From: JANRKF01 sp964519595
Lineage (GTDB): Bacteria > Pseudomonadota > Alphaproteobacteria > Rickettsiales > SXRF01
Length of the DNA stretch: 64,000 bases
Direction: 5' to 3'
Assembly (NCBI GenBank): GCA_964519595.1
Contig: CAZFJN010000002.1
Span: 1-64,000, forward strand
The notes beneath the pieces were generated by a model. The model was not told the DNA's origin, did no database searches, and saw only the letters and a list, made by a program, of their open reading frames with translations. Each line of letters starts with the position of its first letter. The first letter of the stretch is position 1. This document shows positions 7,877 through 16,843 of this stretch, piece by piece. Position numbers and translations under genes: made by a program.

Positions 7877-10156
7877 ATGATGATTTTTTCCAGCTCATTA
7901 AAATCACTACAAAACGCCATGCAGCGTTATCTATGGCGCAATATATTTTCTATCTTCGCGCTGGCGGCCTTAATTTCTGCGGTAATAACTTATTTTACCA
8001 TTATCGGCGGTGATGGCGAGCTTGGCGCAAAGCCTTCGCGTGTATTTCGCCTGCTGTTAGTCAATGCCGGATTACTTGGCATTCTGGTTTTATTCATTGG
8101 CTGGCGAGTTTTTGGCTTATGGTCATCTCTAAGCAGATCATCAGCCAAGGCAACGCTCCAGCGCCGCGTGGTGCTTTTATTTGGCGCGGTTACCATTCTG
8201 CCGACTCTGATTGTTTCAATCTTCGCGGCGCTTTTTTTTAATATCGGAATTCAGACATGGTTTAACCAGAAGGTCGAGCAGGCAGTTGAAGAATCGCTGA
8301 CTGTAGCTCAAGCTTATCTCAATGAGCATATGGAAAATATGCGCGGCGATGCTATTGCAATGGCTGCTGATTTAAACATGATTTCCAATCTGGCGTTATC
8401 TAATCCTCAGGAATTCAACCGCATTGTTGAAGCGCAAACTGAGCTGCGCCTGCTTACGGAATCAGTGGTTGTTTATCGCAATCGGATCATTGCCAAAGGC
8501 AAGCTCAGCTTTGCGCTGGCTTTTGAAAATATCGCTCCGGAAATAATGGAAAGGCTGGCAAATGGCGAGGTGGTTCTAACTACTGAAGACGGCGATAAAA
8601 TCCGCGCAGTTATCGCGCTTTCTTCATTGCCTGATTCATATCTGGTAATTGGCCGCCTGGTTGATAGTCGTGTGTTAGCACATATTCATTCAACGCAAGG
8701 AGCAGTTACTGAATATCGCGCTCTTGGCAAACAGCAAGGCCGTATGCAAATGGCTTTTTCCATGGTTTTTATCGCTCTGGCGGCTTTTTTATTACTGGCG
8801 GCAATATGGTATGGAATAACCTTTTCTTCGCGCCTTACAACGCCTATTTCTCAGCTGGTTCGCATGGCGGAAAGAGTTCGCGGCGGTGATTACAGCGCTC
8901 GCGTTGCGCTAGAAAGCGGAGATGATGAAATTGGCGGCTTAGTTCGCACTTTTAACCGCATGACTGGACAGTTAGAAGCGCAGCGCGGCGATCTTATGCT
9001 GGCAAATCGGCAGCTCGATGAACGGCGGCGCTTTTCCGAGGCGGTTCTTTCCGGCGTTTCAGCAGGAGTTATCGCTCTTAATGCAGATAAGAAAATAACC
9101 ATATTTAATCGTTCTTCAGCAACTATATTCAATAAAGTAGGAATTATTCTTGCCGAGGGAACTAGCATATTGGAACTTCTTCCGGGAATTGGCGAGCTGT
9201 TGTTGCAAGCTGAATCTTTGTCAGGAGAAATAGCGCATGATTCGATAAGTATTTCCGGCGCTGACAAAGGCGAAAAACCTGAAAAATCTGATAAAGGCGA
9301 AAAATCCGATAAAGCTGAAAAAATTGAAAAATCCGAGCGGAATGATAAAAACCTCACTCTGCATGTGCGAGTAACTGCCGAAAAACGCGAAGGCATTCTC
9401 GAAGGATTTATTGTAACTTTCGATGATATCACCATGCTGGTTGCCGCTCAACGCAGCGCCGCCTGGGCAGATGTTGCGCGGCGCGTCGCACATGAAATAA
9501 AGAATCCTCTTACTCCTATTCAGCTCTCTGCCGAGCGCCTTAAGAAAAAATATATTAAATATATTGTTGAAGATCAGGAAAACTATGTTCGCTATATTGA
9601 CACTATCGAAAAACATGTTGCCGATATAGGCAGAATGGTTGAGGAATTTGTAGCATTTGCCAGAATGCCGACTGCGCGTTTTGTTACTGAAGATCTCGCT
9701 TCTATTTTGCGGAAGTCGGTTTTTTCCGCGCAAGTGGCTTTTCCGGCAATCGAGATTATCTCCGCATTGCCTGAAAACTCAGTGTATTTTATCTGCGATG
9801 AGCGCCAGATTTCGCAAATTATTACTAATCTGATTAAAAACGCCGCTGAATCAATCGAAGCCGGCGGCGAAGCAATCAGCAAAGGCATTATCAAAGTTGC
9901 TCTGGAAACTGATAATGAAAAAATTACCATTTCAATAAGCGATAACGGCATTGGATTTCCTAACGAAACGCCTGGAAATGCCTCAGTTCTTGAACCTTAT
10001 GTAACAACTCGTGTCAACGGAATGGGCTTAGGACTTTCAATTGTAAAGAAAATAGTCGATGATCATAAGGGATTGTTATATCTAGAAAATAATTCTGACT
10101 GTGGCGCAAAAGTAACGCTTTATTTTCCGCAACACTGTGATATAAAAGAGTCATGA
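7877..10156 (+). CDS. ntrY: membrane sensor histidine kinase NtrY
   Basis: This is an integral-membrane kinase paired with NtrX. Four hydrophobic segments are visible: NIFSIFALAALISAVITYF, then RLLLVNAGLLGILVLFIGW, then LLFGAVTILPTLIVSIFAAL, and one near residue 300 before the HAMP. The HAMP domain (TTPISQLVRMAERVRGGDY) is followed by a PAS domain, the H-box RVAHEIKNPLTPIQLSAERL (His near 539) and an ATPase domain with NLIKNAAESIEAG and ISDNGIGFP. A K/E/S/D repeat run (GEKPEKSDKGEKSDK) sits between PAS and the H-box. The ATG at 7877 is preferred. An upstream start at 7805 would overlap ntrC heavily and add 24 unrelated residues. Confidence 0.92.
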   Translation: MMIFSSSLKSLQNAMQRYLWRNIFSIFALAALISAVITYFTIIGGDGELGAKPSRVFRLLLVNAGLLGILVLFIGWRVFGLWSSLSRSSAKATLQRRVVLLFGAVTILPTLIVSIFAALFFNIGIQTWFNQKVEQAVEESLTVAQAYLNEHMENMRGDAIAMAADLNMISNLALSNPQEFNRIVEAQTELRLLTESVVVYRNRIIAKGKLSFALAFENIAPEIMERLANGEVVLTTEDGDKIRAVIALSSLPDSYLVIGRLVDSRVLAHIHSTQGAVTEYRALGKQQGRMQMAFSMVFIALAAFLLLAAIWYGITFSSRLTTPISQLVRMAERVRGGDYSARVALESGDDEIGGLVRTFNRMTGQLEAQRGDLMLANRQLDERRRFSEAVLSGVSAGVIALNADKKITIFNRSSATIFNKVGIILAEGTSILELLPGIGELLLQAESLSGEIAHDSISISGADKGEKPEKSDKGEKSDKAEKIEKSERNDKNLTLHVRVTAEKREGILEGFIVTFDDITMLVAAQRSAAWADVARRVAHEIKNPLTPIQLSAERLKKKYIKYIVEDQENYVRYIDTIEKHVADIGRMVEEFVAFARMPTARFVTEDLASILRKSVFSAQVAFPAIEIISALPENSVYFICDERQISQIITNLIKNAAESIEAGGEAISKGIIKVALETDNEKITISISDNGIGFPNETPGNASVLEPYVTTRVNGMGLGLSIVKKIVDDHKGLLYLENNSDCGAKVTLYFPQHCDIKES

Positions 10157-10164
10157 ATCAGGGG

Positions 10165-10199
10165 ACAGAAACCAGAAACCAGAAGCCAGAAGCCAGAAC
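10165..10199. repeat. heptamer array (CCAGAAA family), five units
   Basis: Five consecutive 7-mers are present: ACAGAAA, CCAGAAA, CCAGAAG, CCAGAAG, CCAGAAC. They fill most of the 55-base gap between ntrY and ntrX. The same family recurs inside the inositol-phosphatase gene (20504-20524) and, in complementary form, after trpF. Confidence 0.9.
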
Positions 10200-10211
10200 A
10201 TAGTATTTAAT

Positions 10212-11603
10212 ATGACTGCAGACATACTTATCGTTGATGACGAAGCTGACATTCGCAGCCTGATGTCAGACATATTGAGCGATGCTAAATACAAAACCAG
10301 ACTAGCCGCTGATAGTGATGAGGCATTTAGCACTATCGCCGAGCGTGTTCCTTCGGCTATTATTTTGGATATATGGTTACAAGGCAGCGAGCAGGACGGT
10401 CTCGGCATTCTGGAAATGGTCAAGAAAAAATATCCTCTTTTGCCGGTTATTATGATTTCCGGACATGGTAATATAGCAACTGCCGTTTCAGCAATCAAAA
10501 TGGGCGCTTATGATTTTATAGAAAAACCGTTCAAGGAAGATCGCCTGTTGCTGGTTGTCGCCAGAGCTTTGGAACATTTCCAGCTTAAAAGCGAAAATAT
10601 TGAGCTTAAAATACGCGGCGCTTATGACATGCAGCTGCAAGGCACTTCATCAGCAATTATTCAGATCAGAAGTGCGATAGATAAGGTCGCTCCTACTGCC
10701 AGCAGGTTGCTGATCAGCGGCGCGCCGGGAACTGGCAAGGAGATGGTCGCTCGCCTTATTCACTCTAAATCAGCACGCTCTAATGGTAATTTTGTGGTGA
10801 TGAACGCCGCCGGACTTACTCCGGATCGTGTTGAATCAGAATTATTCGGAATTGAAGACAGCAATCCAACTGGCGGCGCTGAGAAGCTCGGATTGTTTGA
10901 GCGCGCTCATAATGGCACTTTATATATAGATGAAGTTGCTGACATGCCGCTGGAAACACAAGGCAAGGTTCTGCGCGCGCTGCAGGAACAAAAATTCACC
11001 AGATTGCGCGGTTCTAATCAGGTTGAGGTTGATGTGCGCGTTATCGCCGCCAGCAGCCGCGATCTTAATCAGGAAATCGCGCAAGGCAGATTCCGCGAGG
11101 ATTTATATTATCGCCTGAATGTTGTGCCAATTCGCCTGCCTTCTTTAAAAGAACGGCGCGAGGATATTCCGGAATTATGTATTTATTTTCTCAAGCGAGC
11201 AGCAGACGCAGCCGGCGTTCAAGTGCGTGATATTTCCGCTGAGGCGCTGGCAATGCTGCAAACTTACAGCTGGCCGGGAAATGTTCGCCAACTGCGTAAT
11301 ATGATGGAATGGTTAGTAATTATGACTTCCGGCAACAAGGATTCTATCCGCGCTGATGAGCTGCCGCCGGAAATTTTAAATTCTAATCCAATTCTGTCGC
11401 GTCCGGAAACAAATGCTGATATAATGTCAATGGCGCTGCGTGAGGCGAGAGAGCTTTTCGAGAAACAATATTTAGGCGCACAAATCGAACGCTTCGGCGG
11501 CAATATTTCCAAAACTTCCACCTTCATAGGAATGGAAAGAAGCGCGCTACATCGTAAACTTAAAATGCTTGGACTACATTCCGGCGATGAAAAGGTAGGA
11601 TAA
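10212..11603 (+). CDS. ntrX: response regulator NtrX
   Basis: This is the partner of NtrY. The receiver domain (ILIVDDEADIRSLMSDIL) has its phospho-acceptor Asp near 53 in ILDIWLQG. The AAA+ domain shows Walker A SGAPGTGKEM, a Walker B region LYIDEVADMP and R fingers. The C-terminal helix-turn-helix is NISKTSTFIGMERSALHRKL. The GAFTGA loop that touches sigma-54 is absent: the position reads IEDSNPTGGAEKLG. This is the known alphaproteobacterial NtrX pattern and implies it does not activate RpoN in the NtrC manner. A heptamer array separates it from ntrY. Confidence 0.92.
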   Translation: MTADILIVDDEADIRSLMSDILSDAKYKTRLAADSDEAFSTIAERVPSAIILDIWLQGSEQDGLGILEMVKKKYPLLPVIMISGHGNIATAVSAIKMGAYDFIEKPFKEDRLLLVVARALEHFQLKSENIELKIRGAYDMQLQGTSSAIIQIRSAIDKVAPTASRLLISGAPGTGKEMVARLIHSKSARSNGNFVVMNAAGLTPDRVESELFGIEDSNPTGGAEKLGLFERAHNGTLYIDEVADMPLETQGKVLRALQEQKFTRLRGSNQVEVDVRVIAASSRDLNQEIAQGRFREDLYYRLNVVPIRLPSLKERREDIPELCIYFLKRAADAAGVQVRDISAEALAMLQTYSWPGNVRQLRNMMEWLVIMTSGNKDSIRADELPPEILNSNPILSRPETNADIMSMALREARELFEKQYLGAQIERFGGNISKTSTFIGMERSALHRKLKMLGLHSGDEKVG

Positions 11604-11696
11604 ATAATGAATCCTGATTCTGGAGAGGAAAACTACACTGTTACCATTTTGCGCTCAATATATCGCAAAATAGTAATATTTTAATCATAACGACTA

Positions 11697-11862
11697 ATAC
11701 CTATTGCACCTCAAGAGTTAGTATTTCTTAGACTCTCGTCTTTATTGTTCACTATATGAGATAAAAATCTTGAAATATCAATAAGTATTCCTTCAATTTT
11801 TATCTCATATATTGAACAAAAATACTTGGAATAAATACCAACTTTTGAGGCGCAATAGGTAT
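11697..11862. repeat. 165-bp palindromic element, copy A
   Basis: The terminal inverted repeats ATACCTATTGCACCTCAA (11697-11714) and TTGAGGCGCAATAGGTAT (11845-11862) pair with one mismatch. Inner arms also pair, for example TATATGAGATAAAAAT with ATTTTTATCTCATATA. A second copy lies at about 55764-55929 in the opposite orientation. The central part (about 110 bases) is nearly identical between copies, while the outer stems differ by compensating changes. The element ends eight bases before the hflX start, so it would form the mRNA leader of hflX. It has no coding capacity and resembles a MITE or palindromic element. Confidence 0.85.
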
Positions 11863-11869
11863 ATACAGT

Positions 11870-13159
11870 GTGAAAGCATATTTAATTCATCCGGAATTTA
11901 GAGGTAAGGCGGCTGATTATCGGCGTGGTTCTGATGCACATATTCAGGAGGCTTCCGGCCTTATAAGGGCTTTGGATATTGAGTTAGCTGATGCTGCTAT
12001 TGTCAATTTAGCGCAGCCTAAGCCTTCGACTTTACTTGGCAAGGGCAAGGTTGAGGAAATTTCCGGATATATAGCTGCTTGTGACGCTAAGCTGGTGGTT
12101 GTTAATACGCAGCTTAGTCCGGTTCAGCAGCGCAATCTGGAGAAGGTCTGGAATTGCAAGGTTATTGATCGCACGGCGCTGATTCTGGAGATTTTTGGCG
12201 CACGCGCGCGCACATATGAAGGTCGTCTGCAAGTTGAGCTGGCGGCGTTGGAATATCAGAAAAGCCGGCTGGTCAGAAGCTGGACACATTTGGAAAGGCA
12301 GCGCGGCGGCTTTGGCTTTCTTGGCGGTCCTGGTGAATCGCAGATTGAGATTGATCGTAGGCTTATTCGCAACCGCATTGCTAAAATCAAAAAACAATTA
12401 GAGCAAGTAGTACGAACGCGCCAGCTGCATCGCAAAGTTCGCCGTGATACTCCTTATCCGATAGTGGCTTTAGTTGGTTATACAAATGCCGGAAAATCAA
12501 CATTATTTAATGTGCTTACTGGCGATTCAGTGCTTGCCGAGGACAAGCTGTTTGCAACTCTTGATCCGACTATGCGCGCGGTTCGTCTGCCGTCTGGAAT
12601 GAGCATAATTCTTTCTGATACGGTTGGCTTCATATCAAATCTGCCGACTGAGCTGATTGCCGCTTTCCGCGCTACTTTAGAAGAGGTGTTGCAGGCAGAT
12701 TTATTGCTGCATGTGCGTGATGTTTCTCATCCGGATACACAAGCGCAGAAAAGTGATGTTGAGGAAATTCTGTGCGGAATTTATGAAAGCGGCTCTTTGC
12801 CGGAAAATATTTTAGAGGTGAGAAATAAAATTGATAAGCTTGATAATGAAGCTCGCTGTGCATTAGCCAATTCAGGAATTGCTTCAATATCAGCAATTAG
12901 CGGCGAAGGAATAGATAATCTGCGCGCGGTCATTGACTCATATTTATCGCAGCTTTATCTGCAGAAAAAAGAAATTATTCTGCCGATAAAAAACGGCAAG
13001 GCTATTGCATGGCTTCATGCACATGCTACAGTGTCTGCTCAGGAGGTTGTTTGCGATGAATCATACAGGCTTGCCGTTCATATCGCGCCGGAAAATTTTG
13101 AGCGTTTTCGTAGAATTTTTTCCTATGAATGCGCTAATAATCCTGATTGTGTTGTTTAG
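11870..13159 (+). CDS. hflX: GTPase HflX
   Basis: This is a ribosome-associated GTPase that splits stalled or stressed 70S ribosomes. The N-terminal HflX domain contains the conserved GGPGESQIEIDRRLI near residue 150. The G domain shows GYTNAGKSTLFN (G1), DTVGFI (G3) and RNKIDK (G4). The 429 residues match the family. The start is a GTG (codons GTG AAA GCA TAT), because no ATG lies upstream in frame. The preceding bases belong to the 165-bp palindromic element, so the leader has an unusual structure and no clear Shine-Dalgarno. It overlaps the next gene by 35 bases. Confidence 0.9.
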   Translation: MKAYLIHPEFRGKAADYRRGSDAHIQEASGLIRALDIELADAAIVNLAQPKPSTLLGKGKVEEISGYIAACDAKLVVVNTQLSPVQQRNLEKVWNCKVIDRTALILEIFGARARTYEGRLQVELAALEYQKSRLVRSWTHLERQRGGFGFLGGPGESQIEIDRRLIRNRIAKIKKQLEQVVRTRQLHRKVRRDTPYPIVALVGYTNAGKSTLFNVLTGDSVLAEDKLFATLDPTMRAVRLPSGMSIILSDTVGFISNLPTELIAAFRATLEEVLQADLLLHVRDVSHPDTQAQKSDVEEILCGIYESGSLPENILEVRNKIDKLDNEARCALANSGIASISAISGEGIDNLRAVIDSYLSQLYLQKKEIILPIKNGKAIAWLHAHATVSAQEVVCDESYRLAVHIAPENFERFRRIFSYECANNPDCVV

Positions 13160-13871
13160 CACGAAGGCATTTGCTGTCTCTAATCTTACCATCATGGCTG
13201 ATAACGGCGCGGCGCTGGCGGTTGTAAAAATGGCGCGTTCTTATTCCGCATCAAGACATATTCCGGTTGTCGCTTCTTTCATTGACAGACAATCTCAATC
13301 GTCGCAGATCCTTGAAGGAGGCGCAGCAGATATAGTAATAACTCCAGACGGCAAATGGATTGAGAATCTGCAAACGCAAGGCTTAATTGACATATATTCA
13401 AAGATTTCTTTTGCGCGTGGCCGCATGGCGCTGGTTGGTTCTTCTGACTCTGATCTTGCGCTTAGGCTTGATAATCATTTTATCAGCGCGCCGCTGGTTT
13501 ATGCGATGAATTATGAAGCTTCTTTGTTAATTGGCAATCCGGAATATCTTCCAGATGGAAAATACGCCAGACAAGCATTACGCAGCCTTGATGCTCTTGA
13601 TGTTTTAGAGCCTTATACGCTGTATCTGAAAGATGAAGATGAGATGATTGAACAAGTAACGCGCCATGGCGCTTTTGCGGTGATGAATTATGGTCGCGCT
13701 TTGTTGTTGGAAGATGCGAGGATTATTGATGTTTTTCCTGAGCAGAGTCATTCGCCGATTAATTATTACGCGGTGGTAATTGCCGGAGAAAATATGGAAG
13801 AAGCGCGTAAATTTTTAAAATTCATGCAAAGCTCTGAAGCAGAGAACTTGATCAATTCATCAGGGTTTTGA
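13125..13871 (+). CDS. ModA-like periplasmic substrate-binding protein
   Basis: This is a type-2 periplasmic binding-protein fold resembling the molybdate-binding ModA family. The ATG at 13125 gives a clean signal peptide (MNALIILIVLFSTKAFA) followed by SNLTIMADNGAALAVVKMAR. An in-frame start at 13005 would bury the signal, so it is rejected. ModA-like features include GGAADIVITPDGKWIENL and YAVVIAGENMEEARKFLKF. No ModB or ModC partner is nearby, so its ligand and use are unknown. It overlaps the hflX end by 35 bases and the convergent tsaD end by 12 bases. Confidence 0.65.
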   Translation: MNALIILIVLFSTKAFAVSNLTIMADNGAALAVVKMARSYSASRHIPVVASFIDRQSQSSQILEGGAADIVITPDGKWIENLQTQGLIDIYSKISFARGRMALVGSSDSDLALRLDNHFISAPLVYAMNYEASLLIGNPEYLPDGKYARQALRSLDALDVLEPYTLYLKDEDEMIEQVTRHGAFAVMNYGRALLLEDARIIDVFPEQSHSPINYYAVVIAGENMEEARKFLKFMQSSEAENLINSSGF

Positions 13872-14918
13872 TAACGGCCAGCGTGCTTGTGGTTCAATTG
13901 ATAGTGAATCTGAGATTCCCAGCTTGTAGCGTTCGACTCCTGCCCAGGCGATCATAGCGGCATTATCAGTGCATAAAGCAGGCGGCGGCGCAATTAATTG
14001 CATTTCATATTCAGCAAGCAGGGAAGTGATATTTTCGCGTATTTTCTGGTTTGCAGCTACTCCTCCGGCTAAGACAAAATTTTTCCCGTCAGGATATTTT
14101 TCCTTGAAAATTCCAATAGCATTTCTGGCGCGATCAAGCAGCGCTTCGCAAGCAGTGTGTTGAAATGAGGCGCAGATGTCGGCCATGATTTGTGGCGTGA
14201 TTTGTGGTGCTATTTGTGGTGTTGTTTGTGATGTTATTTGTGTTGAATTTTTTACGCTGAGCAAAACGGCAGTTTTAAGTCCTGAGAATGAAAAATCACA
14301 ACCGGCGCGGCCTTTAAGTGGAATTGGAAAATTATAAGCAAGGTGGTTGCCTTTTTTTGCCATAGCTTCAATTTGCGGACCGCCAGGCTGAGGAAGTCCG
14401 AGCATTTTGGCGACTTTGTCAAACGCTTCGCCAAGCGCGTCATCAAGAGTTTCGCCAAGCAGCTGATATTTTCCTACGCCTTCTGCTATTAAAAACTGAC
14501 AATGTCCGCCTGAGATAAGCAGCAATAAAAAAGGAAATTCAATATCGCTGACCAGACGAACGGTAAGAGCATGTCCTTCCAGATGATTAACGGCAATAAG
14601 CGGTTTTTTATGCACGCTGGCGATTGCTTTGGCAGTCATAACTCCTACTATCAGGCCGCCGATTAAGCCAGGTCCGGAAGTTACCGCTATTGCATCAATA
14701 TCGCAAAGGCGGCATGATGCATTATGCAAAGCTTCCTTTATCACATTCTGCAAATGTTCCATATGCGCGCGCGCGGCAATTTCCGGAACAACGCCGCCAT
14801 AAGCGGCATGAGCATGAACTTGCGACAATACAACATTGGCAAGAATTTTCTTAGAGTCAGTGACAATTGCGGCAGAAGTCTCATCGCAACTTGTTTCTAT
14901 GCCGAGTATTTTTATCAT
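13860..14918 (-). CDS. tsaD: tRNA N6-threonylcarbamoyladenosine synthase subunit TsaD
   Basis: TsaD transfers the threonylcarbamoyl group to A37 of ANN-decoding tRNAs, using the product of TsaC/Sua5 (also in this window at 16844). Motifs are GIETSCDETSAAIV at the N-terminus, the metal-binding AARAHMEHL (HxxxH), ISGGHCQFLI and GGVAANQKIRENI. The 352 residues match the family. A repeat-derived insert, NSTQITSQTTPQIAPQITPQ, lies near residues 225-245 in a surface loop. Divergent hemC lies upstream across a long palindrome. Confidence 0.93.
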   Translation of the reverse strand: MIKILGIETSCDETSAAIVTDSKKILANVVLSQVHAHAAYGGVVPEIAARAHMEHLQNVIKEALHNASCRLCDIDAIAVTSGPGLIGGLIVGVMTAKAIASVHKKPLIAVNHLEGHALTVRLVSDIEFPFLLLLISGGHCQFLIAEGVGKYQLLGETLDDALGEAFDKVAKMLGLPQPGGPQIEAMAKKGNHLAYNFPIPLKGRAGCDFSFSGLKTAVLLSVKNSTQITSQTTPQIAPQITPQIMADICASFQHTACEALLDRARNAIGIFKEKYPDGKNFVLAGGVAANQKIRENITSLLAEYEMQLIAPPPALCTDNAAMIAWAGVERYKLGISDSLSIEPQARWPLSKP

Positions 14919-15040
14919 GTGAATATTGTTATCATTTGAAGATTTGTAATTTATAAGTTTGTAATTTAAAGTTTTAAGATTGCAGATTTAGAGTTATAAC
15001 AGCTTAATTCTCAAATCTTAAGTTGAAATATCAGGAATCT

Positions 15041-15121
15041 ATCAGGAATCTGGTATCTGGAATCTGGTATCAGGAATCAAGTGCTTGCTTGATACCAGAT
15101 TCCAGATACCAGATTCCTGAT
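15041..15121. repeat. palindrome with perfect 30-bp arms built of heptamers
   Basis: The 30 bases at 15041-15070 are the exact reverse complement of 15092-15121. The spacer is 21 bases and also partly self-complementary (CAAG..CTTG). The arms are made of 7-mers of the CCAGATT/CCAGATA family and their complements. The repeat continues to about 15134. It lies between divergent tsaD and hemC, in the place where their promoters should be. Confidence 0.92.
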
Positions 15122-15156
15122 CCCTGATTCCTGATATGAAAGAAAGCACACATAAA

Positions 15157-16026
15157 ATGATAAAAATCGGAACAAGAACTAGCCCTCTTGCTCTTGCTCA
15201 GGCGCAGGAAGTTGCTGCCTGTCTTGGCGTTGCTTATGAAATTATTGGAATTAAAACCAGCGGTGATCGTTTTGCCGAGCAGGCGCTTAGTGAAATAGGC
15301 GGCAAGGCGTTGTTTACTAAAGAGCTGGAAGAGGCGCTTATTGAGAAAACTATCGACATTGCCGTGCATTCATTAAAAGACGTGCCGGCTATTATGCCGC
15401 CGCAGTTGGTAATAGAGGCAGTTTTGCCGCGTGAAGATCCTCGTGATGCGTTGATTTGCACAACAGCTCAGAACATTGCTGGTTTGCCATATGGCGCGGT
15501 TTTTGGCACTTCCTCACCACGGCGAGCGGCGCAGATTTTGCATTTGCGTCCTGATTTGCGCGTGGTTTCTCTGCGCGGCAATGTTCAAACGCGGATTCAG
15601 AAAATTGCAGCAGGAGAGGCCGCAGCGACCATGCTGGCGCAAGCCGGACTGAACCGTTTGCAGCTTGCTAATATTCCGGCAACTATTATTCCGCTTACGG
15701 AATGTCTGCCGGCGGTTGGCCAAGGCGCAATCGGAATTGAATGTCGTGATGATGATTATAAAATACGCGAGCTGCTGGCGCGTATTAATTGCCCTCTTAC
15801 CATGGCGGCAGTAAAATGTGAGCGCGAATTTCTCAGAATTCTGGAAGGCTCATGCCGCTCGGCGATTGCCGGCTATGCGCGAATTGACGGTAATATCATT
15901 AATTTTAAAGGTTTAATCGCCGATAATGACGGAAAAAATCTGCGCCGTGTTTCTGTAAGCGGAGATATTAAAAACGCAATTGAAATTGGCGCAGAAGCCG
16001 CAGCGAAGATAAAGCAAGCATCATGA
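15157..16026 (+). CDS. hemC: porphobilinogen deaminase (hydroxymethylbilane synthase)
   Basis: HemC condenses four porphobilinogen units to hydroxymethylbilane in heme synthesis. The N-terminus IKIGTRTSPLALAQAQEV, the stretch IDIAVHSLKDVPA and the cofactor-attachment Cys in EGSCRSAIAGYARI are all present. I chose the ATG at 15157, because the protein then starts as family members do. An in-frame ATG at 15136 lies within the tail of the palindromic repeat and would add seven residues. The length is about 289 residues, normal for the family. It converges on the ParA-like gene. Confidence 0.93.
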   Translation: MIKIGTRTSPLALAQAQEVAACLGVAYEIIGIKTSGDRFAEQALSEIGGKALFTKELEEALIEKTIDIAVHSLKDVPAIMPPQLVIEAVLPREDPRDALICTTAQNIAGLPYGAVFGTSSPRRAAQILHLRPDLRVVSLRGNVQTRIQKIAAGEAAATMLAQAGLNRLQLANIPATIIPLTECLPAVGQGAIGIECRDDDYKIRELLARINCPLTMAAVKCEREFLRILEGSCRSAIAGYARIDGNIINFKGLIADNDGKNLRRVSVSGDIKNAIEIGAEAAAKIKQAS

Positions 16027-16053
16027 TTTTGAACTGGCGCTCAACTTTACAAT

Positions 16054-16746
16054 TTATGCTAATTCTTTTTCTTTTTTCCGGTTTTTTGAAAGAGCCACTT
16101 CCGGCTCATCTTCCGGTTCTGAACTTTTGAATAAGTCGGTTATTTCTTTTACCAGACTTTTTATTTCCAAAGCGGCAACGCTGGCCGGATCAGCTTCAGT
16201 AGCGGCGCGTCCTTCCAGAATAGAAGAAGCAAACAATACGCGATTACCAAGAGTTGTTTCCGCAAGATCAGGAAGCTCTTCGGCAATTTTTACTGCCAGT
16301 TTGGAATTTGCTGGAACGCGGTTTAGCAGAACTTTTACTGGAACTTTCTCTGCCTTTGCTAATTCCAGAGTTGGTTTAGTTGCCCACAAATCAGTAGGAC
16401 TTGGCTGAACTGGAATTATGATAAGATCAGCGCTGCGAATAGCTGTGCGTGCTTCTGTTTCAGTATGAGGAGGACTATCAACAATTATAAAATCGCATTG
16501 TTTACGCATACGGGAAACTTCACTGGCAACTCTCCAGCCGGAAACGGCGAGATGAGTAAGGCCGCTATATCCTTCGCCGAAGCGTTTTTCGCGGATTGAA
16601 TGCCAGTGCGAGAGGCTGCCCTGAGGATCTATATCAAGAATTCCAACGCGATTGCCTTTCTGCGCCAAAGCAACAGCAAGATGCACTGCTACAGTTGTTT
16701 TTCCGGCTCCGCCTTTTTGCTGTGCGATAGTGATAACTTTTGACAT
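16054..16746 (-). CDS. orphan ParA/MinD-type ATPase
   Basis: This is a deviant-Walker P-loop ATPase with KGGAGKTTVAVHLAVALA at the N-terminus (signature lysine before GAGKT), LDIDPQGSLSHW, and FIIVDSPPH as Walker B. The 230 residues fit the short ParA subfamily found on chromosomes and plasmids. No ParB or parS-like site is seen next to it, so its cargo is unknown. The tail is charged and ends NRKKEKELA. A likely promoter lies in the 97-base gap shared with the divergent sua5. It is probably not the main chromosomal ParA, which normally sits with ParB. Confidence 0.8.
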   Translation of the reverse strand: MSKVITIAQQKGGAGKTTVAVHLAVALAQKGNRVGILDIDPQGSLSHWHSIREKRFGEGYSGLTHLAVSGWRVASEVSRMRKQCDFIIVDSPPHTETEARTAIRSADLIIIPVQPSPTDLWATKPTLELAKAEKVPVKVLLNRVPANSKLAVKIAEELPDLAETTLGNRVLFASSILEGRAATEADPASVAALEIKSLVKEITDLFKSSEPEDEPEVALSKNRKKEKELA

Positions 16747-16843
16747 AGGCTTGCTCCTATAGTTTTATTAAAGCATAATATTTAAAACTAATATTTCCGA
16801 CATCATTCTAGACAACATAAGTAAGTAGTAAAGTAATAAAAGC

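Noticed and set aside
8890..9435. 181-codon frame antisense to ntrY (also 9221-9733 and 9592-9951)
   Set aside because: They lie fully inside a well-supported gene and reflect its codon bias. Their sequences are Ser/Arg-rich shadows.
13005..13124. Longer start for the ModA-like protein
   Set aside because: The extra 40 residues are a frame-shifted copy of the hflX end and would hide the signal peptide.
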